The notes: generated by a model from the letters alone, not told the origin. Positions 35,645-47,639 are shown, counted from the first letter of the stretch. The stretch is 64,000 nt of DNA from Pontederia crassipes (GCA_030549335.1 CM060198.1:41456353-41520352); one strand, 5' to 3'. Program-made: numbers and translations.

Positions 35645-36764
35645 TGTGTGGATATGGATTTCTCGCACTAAAAGTAATTCTAGTCATTTTTAAATGTTAC
35701 TCTAGAGTTCATACAGTTGCAAGTGCACAGGTCGAGTAGAAACCCTGAGTGTTATAATCCCGTTGATTTAGATAAGTTATCAGTATACTTATATCTCAAG
35801 AATTGTCACAAAATGATTAAAAGTAAATTGGATGTCGTAGAAACACGATTTGTAGGGAAAGTAAAAAGGGAGAGTAAAGAGAGATCAGAATATGATGGAA
35901 GAGATTCCCTTGTAATGAACTCGTTAAAACTACAACATCTTAGCTCTCACCTTATGAGTCGAATGATCTTACGATCTTACTGTGGGACTTAGTTACCCTG
36001 TTTCTAAGCTCATCGATCTCTCCTTGAGCCGAGGGAAGAGTAGCCGTTAAATGTTAGATTAGAACTGATGGTTAGTCGATGTCTCGTCCTACCACAAGAA
36101 AGGGATGATCTCTCGATCTTAAATTACTCGTTCTTTTATCCTACTCAGAGCAATTAAAACAAATCTGACACCGCTAGTCACTATTAGGAGCTCTCACCTC
36201 ACATCAGCTATTATGATAGACCTCTCAGTCTCTATAAGAATGTTAAATCGAATATCACTAGAAACAAAGCAAGTAGACGTAACCAGTTCCTTCTCTCGAA
36301 GGGAACGAGTTTTAACAAAAACAACAGATCTCTCGATCAGATTGAAATTGAACGTAAATAATAAAGTTGTAGTGTATCAAGTAAATAAAAACTAGGTGTC
36401 AAATGCATGGTATTATAGAACTAAAAGAGTAGAATCAATAATGTATCATCACAAGGGAACCAAAAATCCCTTTTAGCTCGACATGAGTTTAGATAACATC
36501 AATAATCTCCTTCTCCAAATTCTTCTTCTTCTTCTTTTCTTCCTCCTATCTCCTTCTCATCCTTTGCCTCCCCCGTTCTTCGTTTCCTCCTCTCATTTTC
36601 TTTTCTCCCTGTTCGGAATTCAAAAATTGAAATGTAGTTAGTCCCCTTTTACTTGTTCAACTCCCCCACTAATAATAGATAAAAAGTCCTTAAAATATGA
36701 TTAGATTTTATGTTAATCTCATGAATTTAACAATAATAAGTATGAGCATAATAAGGAATGATCA
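35645..36764 (-). mobile_element. Athila/Tat-type LTR of a third element, with polypurine tract at 36765-36779
   Basis: It carries the GCAAGTGCACAGGTCGAGTAG word near its left end and finishes ...GAATGATCA. It is followed by AATTCCCCCAAGCTT, the same polypurine signal (minus strand) as elements I and II. Its sequence otherwise differs from LTRs A-C, so it is a different subfamily. The left boundary is approximate. The short plus-strand frames inside are not genes. Confidence 0.6.
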
Positions 36765-36779
36765 AATTCCCCCAAGCTT

Positions 36780-37600
36780 AGCTTTTTGCTTGTCCTCAAG
36801 CAATGTTCACGACAAGAGGGTTATGTCTCCACCTTGCTTTCCAAATACTCTTTAGCATTCAGACCTTATATTCTTTGCTCAAGTGCCTTCTCTCTTTTCT
36901 ACACACCCTGGTTTTAATGAAGGTATTAGAAGCAAGATATTTTTAACTTCCTCCTAACTCAGCTCAAAATCAGAGAATTAAAATAAGATGGACTGATAAT
37001 AAGAATGTTAATATTGAATACACTAGTGCAGTATGGGCTTTCTTTTTATTCTTATTTCTTTTTATTGATTCAGTACTCATGTGATTATCCATAATGCGCT
37101 GGGTGATCTGTGTAGAGGGTTTTTTATCGGCACATCCCAGGGAACTTTCTCTTAGGTTGTCAAGTATAAACCCCTATGGATCTACTCACCCAGATTCACC
37201 CAGGTTTCAGAATGCATCCTTTTTCTACCTTTTGGGGCTAAACCAGCCTCTTTTCTTTTGCTTTTAACTTTCACTTTTTTTCATTTTCACCAGGCTCAAT
37301 ACTGCACTGAAATGGTTAGCATTAACATAATTATTAACAGACTTATAACTAAGAGGTGAGCATGAGTAGGATTAGTCGTCAAGCTTTTAAGGTTTCAATA
37401 TGGCCACTTTCTTCTAATCATAGCCCTACACTTGGAGCATTCAATTAGATCATGAGATGCTTCAAATTTTGCCAGGTTTAACAAGCTGTTCTTGAACATA
37501 GTTTCAAAAGGTCACAAAAGAAGCTATTGCTATGGGGCAATACAGACATCTCTTACCTTGCTACTTAAAAGTGAAATGTTGCAATGTAGTTTCATAAAAC
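36780..37600 (-). other. 3' internal remnant of the third Athila-like element
   Basis: It shares GCTTGTCCTCAAGCAA, then GATTCAGTACTCATGTG and CCCCTATGGATCTACTC, with 30863-31480. The homology fades before 37570, where CACTA coding sequence begins. No protein is recognised. Confidence 0.55.
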
Positions 37601-37601
37601 A

Positions 37602-40600
37602 ATGTTGCAATGTTGCAACGGTTTCTTACTGACATACACAAATTGGTTCTTTCATGGCGAAGAAAGATGGGCTAAAGAAACAACTAATGTAGATATCGTT
37701 GTGGGCGACTCGAGCAATCCGTACAGAGACATGATACGACATGCAATGTTAGGAGAAAATGTTAGCGAAACATTGATTGAAGAAGACCCGAATCCTTCGG
37801 CTTCTAAATTTTATAATCTTCTCGATAAAGTAGATGAACCTTCATGGGATGGATGCGTGAAGCAAACTACACTTTCTACAGTGGCAAAACTAATGAACTT
37901 GAAATCAAAATTTAATTTGAGCAAAAGTTGTTTTGATCGGATGCTTGCCATTATTAAGAGTATGATTCCGGCTTCAGAGAAATTACCGGGACATTTTTAC
38001 AAGTGCAAATGATTGATGAGAGATTTAGGGTTGGAATATCAGAAGATCGATGCATGTCGCAATCATTGCATGTTGTACTACAAGGAAAATAACTCACTTA
38101 TGAGTTATTCTATTTGTGGCGAGCCCAGATACAAGCCGAAAAAGAATTCTCAAAGTTTGAAAAAAAATGTGGCAAATGCAATATTTAAATACTTTCCCAT
38201 TGTTCCAAGATTACAACGACTATTTCTTTCTGAAAAAACTACATCATTTATGAGGTGGCACAGAGAAGGGGCACGTGATGATCGAAATTCAATTAACATC
38301 CTTCGGATGTGGAGGCATGGAAATGATTTGATGCACTTCATCTGAATTTTTCTAAAGAATCACACAATGTTAGATTAGGACTTTGCACCGATGGCTTCAA
38401 CCCATTTGGCTCATCAAGTACTATTTATTCATGTTGGGCAATTTTTGTGACACCTTATAATTTGCCTCCAAGCATGTGTATGAGACGAGAGAACATATTG
38501 CTTACCTGTACGATCACGGGTCCTCGATCTCCTAGTAAAAGTTTAGATGTTTACTTAAGACCTTTGATCGATGAACTCAAGGTGTTGTGGAAGGATGGCG
38601 TGGTTACCTATGACAAATCTAAGAAGCAAAATTTCATTATGAGAGCCGCATTAATGTGGACCATAAGTGATTTTTCGGCATATGGAATGTTGAGTGGTTG
38701 GAGCACAAAAGGTAAACTTGCTTGTCCCATATATGGAAAGAATACGAAATCATTTTATTTGAAAAATTGTAGGAAAGTTTGCTAGTTTGATTGTCATAGG
38801 ATGTTTTTGTCATTGAAGAATTCGATGCGTCGCGATCAAAACTCATTTAAAAAGAATACATCCGAGAACACTTTGTCTCCAACGCATTTGATGGGACAAG
38901 AATTGCTAGAGCAAGTAAACAAGCTTAGTGAAGTCCCATTCGGATTGAAGGCCGGTAGTTACAAGCAAATTGGGTTTGGAAGTGAACATAATTGGGAGAA
39001 AAAAAGTATTTTTTGAGAGTTACCTTATTGGTCTTCAAACTTGGTACGTCATAACTTGGACATCATGCATGTGGAGAAGAATGTATTTGACAACATCTTC
39101 AACACTAATATGGATGTTAAAGGAAGAACAAAAATTAGCATACAGGCTCGCAAAGACATGAAATTAATATGCACAAGACCAGAGTTAGATATCATTCATC
39201 TTCAAAATGGTAAATGCAAAAAGCCAAAAGCTACTTATGTCTTGAGCAATGATCAAAGAAAAGTGATTTTCGAATGGGTAAAGCAATTGAATTCCCCGAC
39301 GGATATGTATCAAATATATCTCGTTATTTTCACTTGGACAATGGGAGGATACATAGGATGAAGAGTCATGATTGTCATATTTTTATGCGAAGGCTACTTC
39401 CAATTGCCTTTAAAGAACTTTTGCCAAAGGCCATCTGGGAGGTTTTAACAAAATTATCTATGTTCTTTAAAGAGCTTTATGCATCTATCATTCAGGAAGA
39501 AGACATCTCTCGGTTAGAGGCTTCTATTGTGATTACCGTGTGTAAGACTGAGAAGATATTTCCACCTTCTTTATTTGATGTGATGGAGCATTTGATTGCA
39601 CATCTACCATATGAAACAAAAGTTGCAGGTTCGGTTCAGTATCGATGGATGTATCCTCTCGAAAGGTGCATGTTATATTTGAAAAGGAAGGCGAAGAATA
39701 AGGCAAAAATTGAAGACTCCATACGTGAAGCATATTTCATTAAGGAGGTGTCAAACTTCACTTCAAAATAATTTGAGCCACACATACAATCACGACACAC
39801 CCAAGTTCCAAGAAATGATGATAGTGGTGAAAGAGAAATTGACATGAATATTCTATCCATCTTTAAGTACCCATGTCGGCTTCTTGGTTCAGGACGCAAA
39901 GTTATCTTGAATGACAGAGATCTCACCGTCGTTGAGAATTATGTCCTTGCAAATTGTAGCGAAGTGACGTCGTATCTCAAGTAAGACAATTTGTTTTAAT
40001 ATATTATATAATTTAAAGTTAATTGTTGCTATATGATTTCATTAATTGACAACTATGAATTCAGAAAATTCGAAGAATTACAGCGAGAAATCAATCTGTT
40101 AGTTTCAAGCGATGAGTTATTGACACTACGAGATGAACATTTTGCCGATTGGTTGAGATGTGAGGTGAGAATTCTTTCCGCTTGCTCTTAATTGTTACTT
40201 AAGTTCGTAACTTTTAATAAAGTTTTTATTTTTTTCTTGTAGGCTATTAATGGCTCAGTCATAGATTTATAAATACGAGATCTCGGTCATGGCTCGAAGA
40301 AACAAGTTCTTAGCTACTACGGCATCATAGTCAATGGATATCAGAAGAATATAGTCGACAACGTTCAACCATTAATAGCAGCATATGTGTTCTAGGAAGC
40401 ATGTATGGGGACAACGACTTTGATTACTATGGTGTTATTGAAGACATCATAAAATTGTCTTATTTGAGAAAATCTAACAAAGTCGTGGTGCTAAAATGTT
40501 GTTGGATCGATCCAGAGAAAGGAGTTCGGATCGATCAAAAGTTTAAATTAGTGGATATTAACCCTCGGTCGAGACTTCAGTCATACAATCCATTCGTATT

Positions 40601-40978
40601 GGCGGAACGAGCGCAACAAGTGTACTACACTAAGTATCCATCGAAAAGAACCAAGGATGAATGGTGGGCGTCATGCAAGTGAGAGGTAGACTATTCTTAG
40701 CAGAAACAATGATACATGATAACGAAACATCATCCGTCCACAACGATATGCCCATGAATGATTGCTATTAAGAAGAACAAGTGAATGAGACGATTGATGT
40801 GGCCGATGGATTTGAGAATTTTCAATTGGTCGATGATGCTAAGCCAATGGAAGAGTTCAATTCAAATGACCTCTTGGAAGTGAACTTTGATAATTTCATT
40901 GACGATGACTCGAACCAAGGTTATAGCGACGATGATGAAGATGATGAAAATGAATCAGAATACGGAACAAGCGAATGA
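37602..40978 (+). pseudogene. CACTA TNP2-type transposase, decayed
   Basis: The transposase cuts and moves the element in the nucleus. Transposase_21 blocks include NGFLLTYTNWFFHGE, SCFDRMLAIIKSMIP, LGLEYQKIDACRNHCML, RLGLCTDGFNPFG, DVYLRPLIDELKVLW, YGMLSGWSTKGKLACP and HNLDIMHVEKNVFDNI. DUF4218 blocks (MKSHDCHIFMRRLLPIAFKE, RWMYPLERCMLYLKRKA) follow at 39358-39690, and a DUF4216 block (KCCWIDPEKGVRIDQKFKLV) at about 40495. An acidic tail ends at 40978. Introns with GT-AG borders fit 39981-40066 and 40164-40242. Disabling changes include stops at 38010, 38783, 39014 and 39769 and frame changes near 38345 and 39290. The N-terminal association domain is missing. Confidence 0.88.
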
Positions 40979-41089
40979 AACCCATAGTTATTCTAATGAC
41001 ACAAGCTTCTTACTTTTTTTATTAGTTGCTTATTTATAGTTGATTATAATAGTTAAATTCATTTTTTAATAATATCAATTCCTTCGCCA

Positions 41090-42970
41090 CCGATGGGGCA
41101 GGTAGCCGGATCGTCACATAGTAGGCGATCCATTGGTGGGTCTACTCCGCGTATCACTCCAGGTACGTGTCACATTGTAGGCGATACAAAGTAGGAGATA
41201 GAGTTTTTTAAATATTTTGCTTTTGTGACAGTTGCTCCACCATCGACGGGGGCACATAGTCGGGACGTCTCGATCGCACGACGACTCGATCGCACGACGA
41301 TGATCGGCATGTCAAACTAGGTTATTTTCTATATATTTCATAATTTTAAATAGGAGGCAAATTTTATGTATTTTCTTATGATAACAGTTGCTATGACACC
41401 GCCACCATCGAGATTACTAGACGCTTCACCACATTCTAGCATTGGTGAGTGACATCTTACCCCAGGTGATATATTTATCATTATTGACATTATATTTCTT
41501 AATTAATTATATTAATTATTTTTTAATAATGTCAGTTGCTACGCCACCGATAGCATAAGCACCTGGCTCAATTCAATCAGACGAGCGGACTGCCATAGAT
41601 CATGCTATGATAGACATCAATCGAGGTGAGAACATTATTGTACATATATCAATTATCACAACTTTAATTTGGTATGACACTACTGATTTATTTTGTATTA
41701 GGGCCCGTAGATAATGTCAAATCTTCTCAGTCTATCCCAGCTGTACCGGATGATGATTCATCTTCAAGTGATGAAGAGGGGTTACATGATAATGGGGTGG
41801 TCACCGTGAATAATATTGCTCGACTGTAAGTTAAATAAGTTGTACAAATTTTATTATAGTTTTGGTTATCATTGAAAATTAATTCTTCTTTGTAATTGGT
41901 AGGACCACTTTCATACCCACTAGTACCATGCGGGATGTCAGTGCTCTCGTTCTTTCCCACTTGTCGGAAGGGGCAAAATCCTAGAAAGATGTCCCAATTC
42001 AAGTGTCGGGTGATATTTTTCGAGCCTTTACGGTACGATATTCTATTTGGGTTACATAATTTGATTTATATTATTTTAAAATTACTAAGTTTTAACATAT
42101 TTTGTAGGAGGCAAATCAGTTTCATCCGGATCTTAGTTTAGGGACGATCCGGAGAACTTTTGAGGAGGTCGCTACGAAAAGCCTCCAAAATCGATTATAC
42201 AAGTTTTGCAAGGTCATCACGTCTGCCGGCCTCACTTTGGACCAGGGCATACAAAGATGCCCAAGGCATATTAGGCGCTCGGTTTGGAAGTCCTTATGTA
42301 GAAAGTGGTAAGTATGTTTACTTTTTAAATATTTTTTAAAATTTATAGTTTTTGAAAGTCTAAGCATTTGATGTTCATAAAGGGCGAATGAACGATGGCA
42401 AAGGAAGTCGAAAAAGGCAAGAGTTAACCGTCTTTCGAAGCTCGAGGCCCACATCCACACAGGGGGGTCGATGCGATTTGACGAGCATTGACGGCACATG
42501 ATAATTTATATACAATTCAATTTATCAAACTTTTGACTTATACTTATGTCATCAAATTTGAAACTTTATCGTAGGAGAAGAAAGAAGGCGGTCATGAAGA
42601 CTTTCGCGTGGTCTATGAGGCCACACATAAGCACCAGAAGACAAACGACGTGGTCATGCCCACTGCTCATAGGCTTCTAGTAAATCTCATGGCATGTTCA
42701 TTTGGTTGTTGACGTTAGTGCACTATTTTTTAAATGCACAATGTTAATTTTTTTAGGATGAGTATAATGTGAAAATGGCTAAAAAGTACGGAGATGATCC
42801 GAGTACTCTGCCACCATGTAATATTTCTTGGTTGGTTTTGTCATGTTTTTAATTTATGTGTTTTTTATATATAATTTATATATTATATGATTGTATCATT
42901 TTTCTATTTCGTAGAGTACCCTGCTGTTTGGGAGGATGTGGCCGGCACGACACGAGAGGATACTTGTGTG
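41090..42970 (+). pseudogene. CACTA second gene, TnpA-like (plant transposase Ptta/En/Spm family)
   Basis: This multi-exon region lies downstream in the same direction as TNP2. Exon-like blocks: DDDSSSSDEEGLHDNG (41745), TTFIPTSTMRD with ALVLSHLSEGAKS (41900-41980), FHPDLSLGTIRRTFEE with LQNRLYKFCKVITSAGLT (42120-42240), ERWQRKSKKARVNRLSKL with IHTGGSMRF (42390-42480), and DFRVVYEATHKHQK (42600). This matches the Ptta/En/Spm plant transposase family, which binds the element ends. Blocks are separated by AT-rich intron-like gaps with AG ends. At least one in-frame stop occurs in the exons, so it is probably not functional. Confidence 0.75.
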
Positions 42971-43419
42971 GCCTCGGCATAGCCGCTCAGATACCTAGGA
43001 GGATCAGATGATATGCAGACGGTCCATATGCTCCGAGCTCATCCACTGCACCTGATATAACGCAGCTATCACAGCAGCTATCGAAGCAGATATCACGATA
43101 GTTGTCGTAGCAGTTGGCTCCGCTATTGTAGGTGATTCAAGGATTGATCCCGATGCAGAATCCATCCCCGTGAGGTCATGTACCGAGCACGCTCCCAAAC
43201 CTATGATAGAAATAAACCATGGATACAAACTATGCTTTGTCACTTAGATATACGTATAGTTTGTTAGTTCTGTTAATTACTTTTCGTATTCTTATCTTAA
43301 ATATTATGCATGTGATGCTTTCATATTATGCTTGTGATGCTTTCATATTACCTGTGATGAATATCAATGTATCAATGCATTTATATGCATTATATAATTG
43401 TATGGTGTGAGAAGGGAAA

Positions 43420-43898
43420 AAAATGTGGCTGGTATGGGTCAAAAAAATTTGCAAGCCGTGCCTCCATAGCGTCGCCAACATAGTCGACGCTAAGTTAAAT
43501 ATATCGTTCTTAACGCCATATTAACATCTCATTGATGACTCAAATAACATCATGTTTTACGTCACTGTAGCGCCAAAATAGCATTTACAAGCAATTAACA
43601 TTAGCGACTCTTGGGCGCCAGAATAGCGCCTCAGCTTTAGCGCCACGTGCGCGTCGACTTAGCGATGCATTTTTACTGCTCTCAGTCGGACATCACGCGT
43701 CTTAATAATGTCGAGATAGCGTCAACAACTAGTGCTAGTAGCGTCTCCATTTTTGTTGGCTCTATTGCGACGCCATTAGCCACAGACTTCTAGCGTCCCA
43801 TAAATGCGGCGCTAGTTGGACGCCAATGGGACACTCTATGTCATGAAGACGCAATAGCGCCTCCCTAGCATCGCGATTCTTGAGTCGCTATTCCTCGA
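43420..43898. repeat. CACTA family 2 subterminal repeats
   Basis: Short words TAGCGCC, GCGTCG and GCGCCA recur in both orientations across about 480 bases leading to the right terminal repeat. They differ in sequence from the ACCGAAGG-type modules of CACTA family 1, so the two elements are separate families. Confidence 0.7.
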
Positions 43899-43911
43899 TT
43901 TTCTTGTAGTG
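43899..43911 (-). repeat. CACTA family 2 right terminal inverted repeat
   Basis: TTTTCTTGTAGTG, identical to the terminus at 12951-12963. Confidence 0.8.
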
Positions 43912-44159
43912 CTTAACACATGCTTCTTTTGAAAGGAAGGTAGTGATGATGTTCTTTCGGCAGCAAAGTCGAAGGTTGGGCAAACCAAGGCAACAACTAG
44001 ATAGCGAAGCAGCAGAGTGAACCCTAGCGACGAGGCACCAAGGTAACAGAGATGGACGAAGTTGGCGAGCAAACCCTAGCGATGAGGCGAGATGGACGAA
44101 GCTGGCAATAGCGAAGTAGCAACGGAACGTCTGTGGAGAAAAAAAATGAAGAGACAGAA
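43912..44159. other. Unassigned segment with local repeats
   Basis: AAACCCTAGCGA and GGCGAGATGGACGAAG-like words recur (44020-44110). No gene is recognised. It may be flanking LTR or host DNA. Confidence 0.3.
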
Positions 44160-44448
44160 AGATCCACTATTGTTAGGTGTCAGGGAGCAGCGATGAACCA
44201 ACTTTGAACAACCGCTGAATAAATTGTTTGAACCAACTTTTTTTCATTCATTCCATATGGCAAATGGACATCAAAATGGACCCTAGATCTTTGCATCAAT
44301 GGTGTCTCCACAGCTGTGGAGTAAAATAGACTTCACAGCTTACTTATTCCTTATTTTATTATGATTATGTGATTACGAACGAGCTAACACAATCGAATGA
44401 CTCAATTGTCTTTAGCAATTTGAGGGTGAAATTCGGGGTGTTACATTT
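44160..44448 (+). mobile_element. Ty3 LTR right-end fragment
   Basis: It ends GGGGTGTTACA at 44448. The minus-strand reading TGTAACACCCCGAATTTC matches the start of the LTR fragment at 13159 over at least 90 bases with substitutions. It is the 3' end of a plus-oriented chromovirus-type LTR; the rest was not recognised. Confidence 0.55.
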
Positions 44449-44596
44449 CATTTCGTGAATGTTATAAATTATCAAAATATAGCACAATTTGTTTTATTTT
44501 AACGTGAATATTTATAATTAATTTTGGATATGATGCATTTGGAGAGAAAAAATAAGGAAAATTAGAAAGCAAAAAACGAAAAATATATTAAAAAAT

Positions 44597-44640
44597 TGGA
44601 GATGTGGGGAGGAGCGCTCTACCATTTGAGCTACATCCCC
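44597..44640 (-). pseudogene. tRNA-Ala relic, 44 nt, anticodon and T arms missing
   Basis: The minus strand reads GGGGATGTAGCTCAAATGG, then TAGAGCGCTC, then CTCCCCACATCTCCA. The first 29 bases match the 5' acceptor strand, D arm (GTAGCTC..GAGC) and start of the anticodon stem of plant tRNA-Ala. The last bases CATCTCCA match its 3' acceptor strand, which pairs with GGGGATG. The middle of the tRNA, roughly 30 bases with the anticodon, is missing. The A box is largely kept and the B box is absent. It cannot be a working tRNA. Confidence 0.75.
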
Positions 44641-45444
44641 CGTTGACTTTTATTATCATGAAATACTTATATGACCAATATTTGTACTATTAAATACATA
44701 AGACATTGAACTTACGTTGTATTGTATTTATAGATCATTTTAATATATCATAACACAAATTTATTAGATATTTAAGTAAAGCTAATGAAAAAATGACTTC
44801 TCAAATATTTAAGCTAATTGTGCAATGCCTTATTCAGAAATGTAGTCCTAGAATATGAATTTGTGCCTGTTATTTTAATAATTCATATAATCCTTCGTCA
44901 CTACAAATTAGCAACTTGATGGCTGATACACACCTCAATCCTAATGCGATCCACCAACTATTTTTACTTTTTGGCAATTTTATCTTATATCCTGTATACA
45001 TACTAGAGCTGGGCACAACGGTCATCTTCCCTTCGTCCATACTTTACAGTTACTTTTTTTCTCATTTTATTAGTTTTCCTATTCACGAATCTCTTTAATG
45101 ATAACCCATTCCCTTAATCTCTTCCATTTAACAAAATTTCGATATTAAACTAATTAATAATATAAAATTAAAAGGTCATATATTGAAAATGTCAATCCTT
45201 TTTTTGAGAAAAAAGTTATGATATGTGTAAGGCCTTGGAATTATTCCTAAACCACAATTATCGAGTTATTTTTATTTGCAATTGTTATAATGTCTTGGTA
45301 ATTAAATTCATAATCTTACCATCTTTTTATATATCTATTTTTGTCCATCTCAATAGAAAATGAAATCCAAACTCCACAAAACTTTTTTGGATTATATATG
45401 ATTTATTATGGGCATGTTTAAATAAAAGATTTAATGCACATGTT
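44641..45444. other. AT-rich unassigned DNA
   Basis: I see no gene, terminal repeat or RNA in this stretch. The open frames are short and AT-driven. Confidence 0.4.
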
Positions 45445-45460
45445 CCCAACTTAAGTTGGG
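45445..45460. repeat. 16-bp perfect palindrome
   Basis: CCCAACTTAAGTTGGG is followed a few bases on by CTCCCAACC, giving a second possible arm. It could be the edge of a foldback element or a chance hairpin. Confidence 0.55.
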
Positions 45461-45479
45461 AGGACTGTGCTCCCAACCT

Positions 45480-45770
45480 TTTCAGGCTGATGATGGAAGA
45501 TCGATGATGATAAATTCAATTGTTGGTTTACGATGCAGTTCACACGATCCGCGGCAGTTGGTGAAGCGTCGGTTCTATTCCCAAGAAAAATCCTCGTTCG
45601 AGTCGGCAGGCCTTGTTGTAAGTTCGACGTCATCATCGTTCGAGTCGCCCAAACCTTGCAACTCGGACGACGAGGCTAGGCGACCAGGGCGACGGAATGA
45701 TGCACACAACATTTCCAAGTACAAACAAAAGCCATTACAAGCCAATGCACAAAACATTTTCATGAATTGA
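45480..45770 (+). other. Unidentified open frame, possible gene fragment
   Basis: From about 45456 a plus-strand frame stays open for about 104 codons to 45770 and reads ...RRFYSQEKSSFESAGLVV with Ser-rich repeats SSFES. It has no ATG at its upstream edge; the first ATG lies near 45502. The base composition is more gene-like than the flanks. The minus strand is also open (45575-45823). I do not recognise a family. It may be a captured exon fragment or a repeat. Confidence 0.25.
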
Positions 45771-46085
45771 AAGGAAACAAAAGCGTAGATGCCATTTGCC
45801 CAAAACAGTTTCAAATACAACAAGAAGCCATGTGCAGCAAGAACGAAGAAAATAGTTTCAAATACAATAAGAAACCCTCCGTTCAGAGAGGGCGATCACC
45901 GATAACAGCGGACGTGAGCAATGAACGCGCAGTCATGCTCTAACGCCTTTGGAGAGTACTCGCCTCGACACGATCATTGTCACCTTGCAAAGACATCACA
46001 CTCTCTATTCAGAAGGGTGATCGCCGATTGCAGCGGACGCTCATGCCCTACACCTTTGGAGACTAATCACAGTGGACGCTCGTGT
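45700..46085. repeat. Imperfect local repeats, ~65 bp and ~120 bp
   Basis: AAGTACAAACAAAAGCCATT, AAATACAACAAGAAGCCATG and AAATACAATAAGAAACC recur at 45717, 45813 and 45859. A second unit, GGCGATCACCGATAACAGCGG with a later CCTTTGGAGA, recurs as GGTGATCGCCGATTGCAGCGG with CCTTTGGAGA about 120 bases on. A third partial unit follows at about 46068. Confidence 0.65.
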
Positions 46086-46959
46086 CCTAAGCAAAAAACC
46101 AAACCAGCGCCTCTGTAATATCCTACACGTAAAGATAAAAAAAAAAAGAAGGAAACAAGTAAAAGCCCAAGCCGCCTCCAGCCCAAGGCCGAACCACTCT
46201 ATGTGTACTAAACTAATGCCCTAATGTTCCCATAACCCCATGCGGCCGAATCACCCCCAAAAACCTCCACCCATGCTACAGTAGCTAAAATCTCCACCCC
46301 CACTTCACTTTCTCCCTGCCGACAGCACATGAAGAAGCAAGCTACAACTACAGTGCTCGTCCTCGCTCGGCCAGCACATTCAAAAGTCCCATTGCAGCAA
46401 TAGTAAGTCCCTTTTTTTGTTTATCCTTTGGTCCATAGTAAGCACCCTCACCATCACTCTCTCTCACTCATCTTGTCACTTAGAAAACGTGGCAGCAACT
46501 CTTAGGAGAGAGAAAGGACTGCTAGGGCTAAAAGAAGAGGATTAAGAGTTTAAGCTTACTATCAAGGCATGTTTGAGGGGATCCAAACCCTTAATCACCT
46601 CCCTAATGATGATTGTGTGAATGGATTAGGACATGAAGAATCAACTTGTGTTCTTGAAGTGGATGATTAGGGCTTATGTATATTAGTGCTTGTATGTGTC
46701 ATGTTTATGAAGCTTCATGTTTGGAAATATGATGTTCATTGTTGCTTATGCTAGCTCAAATGAAATGGTTTTATGCTTATGTACATGTATCAGCTTAGTT
46801 AGCATGATTAGATGCTTCATGTGAAAACCTTATTATATTCATGATTAAATTGCCAAGAATGCTAAGAAATGCCTTATATGATGTTTGAAATCATGTATGT
46901 GTTCAATATCTTATTGTATGAAAGATTTAGAATGAAATAGTGTAGAAATCGTGTATCTG

Positions 46960-47490
46960 TCGATCCATAACGGGCGATCGATAATGTATCGGTCGACCGT
47001 TCTGGAGATCATCATAGTATAAAACTCTGCCCAACGGTCGACCAGTTCTATAATGGTCGCCCATTTTAGAAGGGTCGGAACATTCTGCGATCGCCCGATA
47101 GCAATGTAATGGTCGACCGATGCAACAACGGTCGTCAGATACGTGTCGTCGAAACGTTCGACGCATTCTGTGATTAGCAGACGATCCGAAATCCATTTTC
47201 GGACATCCGAAAGGACCAGTATCGGTCGACCGATTATTGAACGGTCGTCCGATTTAGAAGAAGGTCACATTCTGTGATTAGCGGTCGAACTGAAATCTAT
47301 TTTCGATCGTCCGAAGGACCCATGAGCGGTCGACCGATTTAATAACGATCGTTCGATATAGAAGAGTGTCACATTCTGTGATTAGCGGACGAATCGAAGT
47401 CTGATTTCGGTCATCCGAATGGACCATAACGATCGACCGATACTCTACCAATAGTCGATCGTTACCCAAAATGGTCGTCCGTTCTGGAGG
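46960..47490. repeat. ~105-bp tandem units with CGGTCGACCGAT palindromes
   Basis: GGTCGACCG-type words lie near 46991, 47035, 47111, 47223, 47329 and 47447. ATTCTGTGATTAGC recurs at about 47164, 47269 and 47373, giving a period of 104-105 bases over at least three units. The block lies inside the solo LTR. Confidence 0.8.
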
Positions 47491-47639
47491 CTGATTTGCT
47501 ATATTTGAATGACCACACCTAGTATGATTTGAAGTATGTATGACCTTAAATAGGATTAAAACAAGCAACATGTGTGACTGATTGTATGTATTGATGAAAA
47601 CAAGTAAAAGACGGATTGGCGTGAAGGTGACTTGTTGCA

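Larger units (their letters stand above)
37600..43911 (+). mobile_element. CACTA (En/Spm) family 2, left-truncated, two-gene element
   Basis: It contains the two genes normal for plant CACTA elements, both on the plus strand: a TNP2-type transposase (37602-40978) and a TnpA-type protein (about 41090-42970). A subterminal region (43420-43898) and the right terminal repeat TTTTCTTGTAGTG (43899-43911) follow. The left terminus and the first part of the transposase are absent; sequence changes to Athila-like DNA at about 37600. The right-hand target copy would be CTT. Confidence 0.85.

Noticed and set aside
36001-36395. Possible gene in the LTR at 35645-36764
   Set aside because: Short frames only, lying inside an LTR defined by its polypurine neighbour; no domain.
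44597-44641. Functional tRNA-Ala gene
   Set aside because: Only 44 bases; no anticodon arm, no T arm and no B box.
45456-45770. N-myristoylated host protein starting MGGLCS
   Set aside because: The apparent start codon is TTG, not ATG, and similarity to known plant MGGLCS proteins ends after six residues; kept only as an unidentified open frame.
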